From assembly GCA_016179055.1 (NCBI GenBank), contig JACOSC010000174.1, forward strand, positions 1 to 35,415: a stretch of DNA of 35,415 nt. The letters run 5' to 3'. This stretch comes from Acidobacteriota bacterium (lineage in GTDB: Bacteria; Acidobacteriota; UBA6911; JACOSC01). Shown one piece after another: positions 29,644 to 35,415 of the stretch (the first letter of the stretch is position 1; each line of letters opens with the position of its first letter). A model generated the notes under the pieces. It had not been told where the DNA came from and did not search any database. It worked only from the letters and a program-made list of their open reading frames with translations. A program made the translations under genes and the position numbers.

Positions 29644-31569
29644 ATGTCCATATTACTTGAAAACGTCACAAAACGGTTAGTCAACCATACGGTGGTCGAT
29701 CGCATCAACCTAACCGTGAAGGACCGAGAATTCTTCGTTCTGCTGGGACCCAGCGGGAGCGGAAAGAGCACGATTCTCCGCTTGATCGCCGGACTCACAC
29801 CATTGACCTCGGGAAAGATTTTCCTGCACGGCCACCAAGTGGATCATTTGCCCCCGCAGGAGCGCGGGATTGGCTACGTTTTTCAAAATTATTCATTGTT
29901 TCGGCACATGACGGTCGCCGATAATATCGAGTTTGGCCTGAGAATCCGCGCGGTGCCTCCCAGCGAACGTCAGCGCCGGCGCGAGCAATTGCTCGAAATA
30001 CTGGGACTCGGCGGATACGGCGATCGGTTTCCCTGCCAGTTGTCCGGCGGCCAGCAACAGCGTGTAGCCTTAGCGCGCGCATTGGCCTATTCACCGGATG
30101 TGCTGCTGCTGGACGAGCCATTTGGGGCTCTCGATGTAAAGATCCGCGCCCAATTGCGGGAATCGCTGAAAGCCATCCACCAAGAGCTCGGGGTCACCAG
30201 CATACTGGTGACGCACGATCAGGAAGAAGCTTTTGAATTAGGGGATCGCATCGCCGTCCTTGAGCAAGGCAAGCTGGTCGAAGTCGGCCTCCCAGAAGAA
30301 CTTTATCAGAAACCGAAGACCGAGTACGTGGCTAGCTTTTTGGGAACGGCTAACCTGCTACGCTTATGGGTGAGCGGCGCCATGGTCAATCTGGGCCAAG
30401 CTTCCTTGCCTCTCCCGCCGCCGTTCACTTCGGCCGCTCCGTCCCAAGTGGATGTGCTCATACGCCCGGAAGACATAGAGCTAAATTCCGCCCAGGAAAA
30501 GTTGACCACCACTTGTCTGGGCTACGGCGAAATAAAAAAAGTGACTCCCGTTGGACCGGGCGTTAAGATACGCGTGACTCTCAAGGCCGATCAGGTAGAG
30601 TTCCGACACGCTTTGCCGCCGTTGCCGAACCTCGGCGTCAATGTTATCTATGTCGTCACATCGGCGCGCGCCTATGCTCAGGAGGGATTCCGCCCAGGTC
30701 ATCACGTATGGTTGGGCATTCGCAATTATCATGTACTGCCCTACGAGCGAACACGCGTGCTGCTGGCGATAGACGGCTCCGCCTACCAGGAGTATTCCTT
30801 GGAACTGGGTAAAGCGCTCTTCCCTGCCCTGCAAAGCGAAGTGGATATCATAGGCATTGCGGAACGACGCAGTGAGCAACAGAAGGCTCAGGCGGGCCTG
30901 GTCTACGCGGAACGAGTCGTGAGTCCGGCGGCCCGTCGTGTCAGGACACTCTACCGACAGGGGAATGCCGCCGACATGATTCTTGGCGAATTGGAAAAGG
31001 CGCCCTACGACCTCGTTATGATCGGCACGCGGGGACGCCGCGCCCCTACGCGATTCAAGGTGGGATCGACCGCAGCTCGCGTTCTACAATATTCTTTAAC
31101 TCCGATTCTGGTTATCCCTGCCGAAAGAAAGGAAATTAAAAATATATTGATTTGCGTAACCGCCGGCGAGCCCGGGCGAATCGCCATTCTTCAGACGGGC
31201 CGCATGGCTTTGAAGGCCCAAGCCAAGGTCACTGTGCTTCACGTGGTTTCTTCCGGTTTTGGAAGTCCGGCCGCCGCGAAAGAGGCGCCAGTAGATGAGG
31301 ACGGCGCTAAGGCACAAGTGGACCGAGCGCTCCAACTGCTCACCAGCAACCAGATTAATGCCGTTAAGAAAGTTCGCAGCGGCCACACCGTGGAAGAAAT
31401 CCTGGCGGAGGCCAATTCCGGGAATTACGATTTGGTGGTGACCGGCGCTTACCTCCCTTACGGGCACAGTTCGCTCTTGGTGGACAATTTTACCACACAG
31501 ATTCTGGCTAATATACACGTGCCAATGCTGGTGGTGCGCTACAAAGAAGGATTTCCCAGGTCCGGCTGA
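29644..31569 (+). CDS. ABC transporter ATPase fused to two universal stress protein domains
   Basis: A 641-aa fusion. Residues 1-235 are a CysA/ModC-type ABC ATPase: Walker A GPSGSGKST (35-43), Q loop in FQNYSLF, signature LSGGQQQR, Walker B VLLLDEP and switch VTHDQEEA. Residues about 280-360 match the TOBE-type regulatory domain found after these ATPases. From about 370 come two UspA-like domains. The first (about 370-490) opens RVLLAIDGSAYQEYSLELG and has the ATP-binding motif G-2X-G-9X-G-S in IGTRG and VGSTAARVL. The second (about 497-634) opens ILICVTAGEPGRIAIL and lacks that motif (TGAYLPYGHSSLL). Ordinary CysA-type ATPases end near 350 residues. It should power the oxyanion importer, with Usp domains as a nucleotide-sensing or stress input; the latter is inference. 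Confidence 0.9.
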   Translation: MSILLENVTKRLVNHTVVDRINLTVKDREFFVLLGPSGSGKSTILRLIAGLTPLTSGKIFLHGHQVDHLPPQERGIGYVFQNYSLFRHMTVADNIEFGLRIRAVPPSERQRRREQLLEILGLGGYGDRFPCQLSGGQQQRVALARALAYSPDVLLLDEPFGALDVKIRAQLRESLKAIHQELGVTSILVTHDQEEAFELGDRIAVLEQGKLVEVGLPEELYQKPKTEYVASFLGTANLLRLWVSGAMVNLGQASLPLPPPFTSAAPSQVDVLIRPEDIELNSAQEKLTTTCLGYGEIKKVTPVGPGVKIRVTLKADQVEFRHALPPLPNLGVNVIYVVTSARAYAQEGFRPGHHVWLGIRNYHVLPYERTRVLLAIDGSAYQEYSLELGKALFPALQSEVDIIGIAERRSEQQKAQAGLVYAERVVSPAARRVRTLYRQGNAADMILGELEKAPYDLVMIGTRGRRAPTRFKVGSTAARVLQYSLTPILVIPAERKEIKNILICVTAGEPGRIAILQTGRMALKAQAKVTVLHVVSSGFGSPAAAKEAPVDEDGAKAQVDRALQLLTSNQINAVKKVRSGHTVEEILAEANSGNYDLVVTGAYLPYGHSSLLVDNFTTQILANIHVPMLVVRYKEGFPRSG

Positions 31570-31665
31570 GGGCGATTCCTACTTCTACCGGGATGTCTAT
31601 TTCGGGTGGTAGTCATTCCCCTTTTGTTCAAATTATCAGGCGGGCTTGGCGGGGGCACGCTCGAG

Positions 31666-32934
31666 CTAAGTATACTTCAGCCACTTGATCAATTCCGGGA
31701 GCGTCGGTTTTTTCCCATACATCAAGATTCCCACGCGATAGATTTTCGACACTAGCCACATAATTAGCACCGTCGTAGATAGCAACAGAAGTATCGAACC
31801 GAGGATCTGAAATAACGGCGGCGGCTCGATGCAGATTCGCATGAACATAAGAAGTGGCGTAAAAAAAGGAACCAGCGACAAGACCGTGGAAAAGGTGCTG
31901 TTGGGCGCCCTGATAATAAAGGTCATCAAAACCAATGGGATGATGAGAAAAGATAATATCGGCGCCTGTGCTTGCTGAGCTTCCTGTTCGCTATTAACCA
32001 TAGCGCCGATGGCCGCGTACAGCGATCCAAAGAGGAAGTAGCCCGAGATATAATAAACCACAAAGTAAACCAGCAGACTGGGAGGAATCTCAATCTTGGG
32101 AATCGACTGCGTGGCAAAGACCGAGATCATTGCGACACCGTAAAGGGAGAGCAAGGTGAGGAACAGGCTCCAAATTAGAATTTGCGTCAAGCCAACCGCG
32201 CCCACGCCGATCAGTTTGCCGAGCATAAGTTCAAAGGGTCTCACCGAGGAAATGAGAATCTCGACGATCCGGGAAGATTTCTCTTCGATCACACTGCGCA
32301 TGATGGATACCCCGTAGAAGATCAAACTGCCGTAGAGAATCATTACCAGCGCGTAGCTGATGGCGAATGTTTGTCCCTTATCTTCGGTTTCACCCTGTTT
32401 TGAAATTCGTATGGTCTTAAGATCGATCCGCCGGACCAGGGACTTGACTTTGACGGGGTCGAGCCCCACTTGACTCAGTCGCCTGTTAATGATAATGGCG
32501 CTGATTGTGCTTTCGAGGGCGCGTAGCTCCATAAAGTTGCTAACGTTCTTGGAGTGGTAGTCTACAGCGCCCTTTTGAGTGACATCCCGGCCGATAAAGA
32601 GATAAGCGTCCAGTTGATTATTAATGATCTTAGCTTTGAGTTGGCTTCTGAGGGCAGCGATATCGCCCTCGGCTGAAAATTTTGTAAGAAGAAACTTCGG
32701 CCGGCCATTTTCGCTCTTTTCATTGAGTGATTGCGACAGGTCTTCATAAATCAAGCCGGATTGATCAATCACGCCGATGCGCTTTTGCTCTCCGGTCTGC
32801 AGGCGAGTCAGCGCGATCGGTATGATAACTAAAGCGGCAAAGAGCAAAGGCATCAGCAACGTTGAAATAATGAATCCCTTGGTTCTTACTCTTTGCAGGT
32901 ACTCTCGCCGGATAATCAGAAACAAATTATTCAT
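31666..32934 (-). CDS. natB: ABC-2 family permease, NatB-like
   Basis: A 422-aa inner-membrane protein. ATG 32934 overlaps the end of the ATPase gene by 8 nt; an upstream start at 32967 is possible but less likely. The N-terminal MNNLFLIIRREYLQRVRTKGFIISTLLMPLLFA is typical of NatB: a cytoplasmic stretch, a first membrane segment, then a large extracytoplasmic loop (about 45-175). Then come several hydrophobic segments (YALVMILYGSLIFYGVSIM, GAVGLTQILIWSLFLTLLS, SLLVYFVVYYISGYFLFGSLYAAIGAM, ILSFLIIPLVLMTFII, ILGSILLLLSTTVLIMWLVS). ABC-2 permeases of this type export sodium ions or other small compounds together with NatA. The exported substrate cannot be told here. Confidence 0.85.
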   Translation of the reverse strand: MNNLFLIIRREYLQRVRTKGFIISTLLMPLLFAALVIIPIALTRLQTGEQKRIGVIDQSGLIYEDLSQSLNEKSENGRPKFLLTKFSAEGDIAALRSQLKAKIINNQLDAYLFIGRDVTQKGAVDYHSKNVSNFMELRALESTISAIIINRRLSQVGLDPVKVKSLVRRIDLKTIRISKQGETEDKGQTFAISYALVMILYGSLIFYGVSIMRSVIEEKSSRIVEILISSVRPFELMLGKLIGVGAVGLTQILIWSLFLTLLSLYGVAMISVFATQSIPKIEIPPSLLVYFVVYYISGYFLFGSLYAAIGAMVNSEQEAQQAQAPILSFLIIPLVLMTFIIRAPNSTFSTVLSLVPFFTPLLMFMRICIEPPPLFQILGSILLLLSTTVLIMWLVSKIYRVGILMYGKKPTLPELIKWLKYT

Positions 32935-33832
32935 GGGTGCTACCCACCCTTTCGATGAAGATCTCATTCAGCGAAGGTTCAACCATCTCGAATTTATAAA
33001 CCTTAATCTCGTTCACAATTTTCTTAAGAACCTCATGGGCGTGCGCGCGGTCGGTCAATTTTATTTCGGCATAATTCCCATAATCGTCAATTTTGGCAAT
33101 CGGCGCGAAGCCATTCAAGAAAGCCAAGCTGCCTTCATACTCCACCATAACCGTGTCCTTACCATATTGCTGTTTGATGGCGCGTAGATCGCCGGAGAGA
33201 ATATCCTGGCCCCGATTGATCAGACTGATTTTATCGCAAAGCTTCTCTACCTGTTCCATGCGGTGTGTCGAGAATAATATGGTTTTACCCTGGTTTTTCA
33301 TCTCCAAGATGATATCCTTCAGCGAATTTACATTGATAGGGTCCAAACCCGCAAACGGCTCATCCAGAATAATGAGATCCGGGTCATGAGCCACCGTGGC
33401 GATAAATTGCGCCTTCTGCTGCATGCCTTTGGAAAGCTCTTCCACTTTCTTGGTTTTCCAGGCGCCGAGTTCTAATCGGTCCAGCCACCCGTCAATCCGC
33501 GCTTTGGCCTTCGCCTGCTCTATGCCTTTTAACTGGGCCAGGAACAACAACTGTTCCGCGACTTCCATCTTTGGATATAAGCCTCGCTCCTCGGGCAAAT
33601 AGCCGAGTCTCTTCTTTAACTCTTCGTTCATAGGCTTTCCCAGTATCTGTATGCGGCCCTCGTCGGGAATGGTAATGTTCATGATCATGCGAATCGTTGA
33701 AGTCTTACCGGCGCCGTTCGGTCCGAGCAGTCCGAAAATCACGCCTGGGGAAAGCTGCAAGGAAAGCTCCTTCACCGCATATAAACCGTCGTATTTTTTG
33801 GAAATCCGGTCCAGGGAAAGGCTGTAGGTCAT
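32927..33832 (-). CDS. natA: ABC exporter ATPase, NatA-like
   Basis: A 301-aa ATPase with Walker A GPNGAGKT (in FGLLGPNGAGKTSTIRMI), signature ELSKGMQQKAQF, Walker B LIILDEPFAGLDP and switch STHRMEQ. The C-terminal 90 residues (from about 210: LINRGQDILSGDLRAIKQQYG...) are the extra domain common in NatA and other DUF4162-containing exporter ATPases. It supplies energy to the NatB-type permease encoded in the same operon. The signature has SKGMQQK instead of the more common SGGQQQR, as is typical for this exporter group. The two genes overlap, so assembly is probably coupled. Confidence 0.92.
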   Translation of the reverse strand: MTYSLSLDRISKKYDGLYAVKELSLQLSPGVIFGLLGPNGAGKTSTIRMIMNITIPDEGRIQILGKPMNEELKKRLGYLPEERGLYPKMEVAEQLLFLAQLKGIEQAKAKARIDGWLDRLELGAWKTKKVEELSKGMQQKAQFIATVAHDPDLIILDEPFAGLDPINVNSLKDIILEMKNQGKTILFSTHRMEQVEKLCDKISLINRGQDILSGDLRAIKQQYGKDTVMVEYEGSLAFLNGFAPIAKIDDYGNYAEIKLTDRAHAHEVLKKIVNEIKVYKFEMVEPSLNEIFIERVGSTHE

Positions 33833-33875
33833 AAATCTGCTCCGCGTTCCGCAAAAAAATAGGTGTCTCTCATGA

Positions 33876-33915
33876 TGACGCGTCAGATTATACTTTACAA
33901 AATCCGGTGGAGCAA
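33876..33915 (-). promoter_or_regulatory. Promoter with palindrome for the natAB genes
   Basis: On the minus strand, TTGCTC (33910-33915) and TATAAT (33887-33892) are 17 nt apart. The 10-bp palindrome TGACGCGTCA (33876-33885) begins one nucleotide after the -10 box, covering the expected transcription start, a usual position for a repressor site. The gene begins about 44 nt downstream of the palindrome. Confidence 0.5.
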
Positions 33916-34159
33916 GAAGCTGCCCGTTGTATGATTATTACACCTTGGCGATGTTGTTCCTCACCGTAGTGTTCAAAGCAGGAAACATTATTGAATCGGA
34001 AGGCAGGCCAGATTTGGTTCCGGCTCATACGGGTTAGGAGGAGAGAGGTCCGCAGGCAACGGAAAATTTGATTTCAGTAAGTCAGTCGCGGCGTGGCTAA
34101 AAACTTTTTGACAATACGTCAATTCTATAGCAGAGTTGTTCATGCCCTTTTGTGGGGCA

Positions 34160-34282
34160 ACACGACGTATGAAAATAGCAACGACACTCCTGGGAGCGCC
34201 CCGACTACCGTCGGGGCCAGAGTGGACGCGGTCCGCAACGGGACTCGCCCCGACGGTAGTCGGGACGCTCCCAGGTATTTTC
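34160..34282 (+). repeat. REP-B palindromic repeat, copy 3
   Basis: It opens ACACGACGTATGAAAATAGC and CCTGGGAGCGCC, has CCCCGACTACCGTCGGGG and CCCCGACGGTAGTCGGG hairpins, and closes GACGCTCCCAGGTATTTTC. The terminal arms CCTGGGAGCG and CGCTCCCAGG pair. The last base is 14 nt before the dehydratase ATG. Confidence 0.85.
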
Positions 34283-34296
34283 GGAAGGAGATTAGC

Positions 34297-35235
34297 ATGA
34301 GCGTAACTACCGCCAGCGCTCGATGCTTGCGCGAGGCCATTCGACCCACTACCTTTATTGAAGCGCCACGCTTAGCGCGGCGCTTGGGAATTAACCTTAC
34401 TCTGGCGAGCGAAACCTTTCAACATACTGGGAGTTTTAAATTTCGCGCGGCCTACAATGTTGCGTCGCATGTGTCACAATCGAAGATCATTACCGCATCT
34501 TCAGGCAATTTCGGTCAGGCGATGGCCTATGCCTGTCATTTGCTGAAAAAATCTTGCCTGGTCATCATGCCGCGGACATCCGCTCAGGTAAAGATTGCCG
34601 CCGTACGAGAATATGGGGCCGCGGTTGATCTGATCGACACTCAAGAAAAGAGCCGGTTGGCGCGCTTGGCAGAGTTGGCGTGTGAACATACGGACGCTTA
34701 TGCCGCCAGTCCCTATGACGATCCGCTAGTCATTGAAGGGAATGCCGGCCTGGGCGAAGAGCTTTGCGCCTATCAGACAGCTTTCGACGTCATCGTGGCG
34801 CCCATTGGCGGCGGCGGATTAACTTCAGGAATTATCTCCGGTGTACATCGAACCGGCCAAGGCACGAAAGTGATCGCCGCCGAACCTTTAATGGCCAACG
34901 ACGCGGCGCGCTCCCTGAGGGCCGGCCATATCGTGCCCAACGTGTGTGAGCCGCTAACCATTGCGGACGGCGCCCGCACCCTTAGCGTTGGGCAGCACAA
35001 TTGGGACATACTGCAAAACGGGCTGTACCGTATCGTGGAAGTTCCCGAGAATCACATTAAAGAAGCAGTACGCTTGCTATTTTCGTTGGCGAATCTTAAA
35101 GCCGAGCCGACCGGGGCGCTGAGCTTGGCGGCCACACTGACGCAACCGGATTTGTTCCGAGACCGCTCCGTATGCTGCGTGGTTAGTGGGGGCAATGTGG
35201 ACACGGAAGTCTATCGGGCCATCCTGGCGGATTAG
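34297..35235 (+). CDS. Threonine/serine dehydratase-like PLP enzyme
   Basis: A 312-aa fold-type II PLP enzyme. ATG 34297 has GGAAGGAG upstream; the frame continues 68 codons back through REP-B, but that part is not homologous. Family marks are HTGSFKFRAAYN with the PLP-lysine Lys48, SSGNFGQAMAYA, the tetraglycine-like PIGGGGLTSG that holds the cofactor phosphate, and VSGGNV near the end. The family includes catabolic threonine dehydratase, serine racemase and related enzymes. Without the ACT regulatory domain of biosynthetic IlvA and at this length, it is more like the catabolic or racemase type. Its substrate is not certain. It stands alone, and its leader may be controlled by the REP-B stem. 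Confidence 0.85.
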   Translation: MSVTTASARCLREAIRPTTFIEAPRLARRLGINLTLASETFQHTGSFKFRAAYNVASHVSQSKIITASSGNFGQAMAYACHLLKKSCLVIMPRTSAQVKIAAVREYGAAVDLIDTQEKSRLARLAELACEHTDAYAASPYDDPLVIEGNAGLGEELCAYQTAFDVIVAPIGGGGLTSGIISGVHRTGQGTKVIAAEPLMANDAARSLRAGHIVPNVCEPLTIADGARTLSVGQHNWDILQNGLYRIVEVPENHIKEAVRLLFSLANLKAEPTGALSLAATLTQPDLFRDRSVCCVVSGGNVDTEVYRAILAD

Positions 35236-35415
35236 CCCAAGCGCGCGAGACCTCGAATGTTTATGCGGACACACATAGAACGGATGTTCACCCTTAAATA
35301 CCGAGGGGGGTCCATCCGGTAGCCCTTGCCACTTCAAGGGGTTACGCGTTGCTCCTGGAGCTTCTTTCTCGTGACTACACGCGCCCCCAAGCAGGGCAAC
35401 GATTGGGGGAGCTCA

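Larger units (their letters stand above)
33833..34296. other. Intergenic region between natAB and the dehydratase
   Basis: It holds the natAB promoter, an inverted repeat TTGAC-AATAC-GTCAA (34108-34122), and REP-B copy 3 directly before the dehydratase start. A long frame from 34093 runs through the repeat and is not taken as coding. No other element was seen. Confidence 0.55.

Noticed and set aside
34108-34122. TTGACA-type promoter before the dehydratase
   Set aside because: TTGACA is present, but no -10 box lies at 16-18 nt; TATAGC is only 12 nt away.
34093-34296. N-terminal extension of the dehydratase gene
   Set aside because: The extra 68 codons read through REP-B copy 3, and the family length is met without them.

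Overview
This window looks like chromosomal DNA from a Gram-negative, motile bacterium. The evidence is a lipoprotein signal peptide, SPFH membrane proteins, a FliN-type flagellar switch protein and a DUF2802-type flagellar-cluster protein. Gene density is moderate and GC content looks mid-range. Many short palindromic intergenic repeats (loops such as ATCTT and TGGAA closed by GCCGGC-type stems) remind me of Acidobacteriota, Planctomycetota and similar phyla. I lean towards Acidobacteriota or a neighbour, but nothing here proves it. There are no rRNA, tRNA or CRISPR loci, and no transposase genes.

Layout. (1) 1-4379: a structured leader, a FliN/FliY-like switch protein, a DUF2802-like protein and a large hybrid histidine kinase (GAF-GAF-PAS-HisKA-HATPase-REC), all on the plus strand. 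(2) 4380-9820: a repeat-rich gap, an alanine-glyoxylate-type aminotransferase, then a tightly overlapping three-gene SPFH operon with its own promoter. The operon is bracketed by two 233-bp copies of the aminotransferase 3' end. (3) 9818-15284: an MscS channel (minus), two small secreted His/Arg/Tyr-rich proteins (plus), a long-chain acyl-CoA synthetase (minus) and a class-I-like HMG-CoA reductase (minus). (4) 15452-18138: a PPP-type phosphatase, two overlapping thymidylate-kinase-like genes (the second with Lys to Arg in its P-loop) and a 4HBT thioesterase. (5) 18139-23507: a repeat array, a PfkB kinase, a remnant resembling an FRG-domain C terminus, an XRE regulator, a group of three envelope or zinc-ribbon proteins and a CDGSH protein. 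(6) 23698-26756: an RsbW-like ATPase-fold protein and a secreted beta-propeller protein. (7) 27481-31569: a sulfate-type ABC importer of three genes whose ATPase is fused to two universal-stress-protein domains. (8) 31666-33832: a NatAB-type exporter. (9) 34297-35235: a threonine/serine dehydratase-like PLP enzyme.

Most notable are the ABC ATPase-Usp-Usp fusion, the duplicated aminotransferase tail around the SPFH operon, and a dispersed palindromic repeat (called REP-B here). The 3' end of REP-B sits 12-14 nt before an ATG with a Shine-Dalgarno-like purine run in all four places where that end is readable, and three of those ATGs begin real genes. A second repeat family (REP-A) shares one terminus with REP-B. 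Two promoter regions carry palindromes within the -35/-10 spacer and a third has one just downstream of the -10 box; these are operator candidates.
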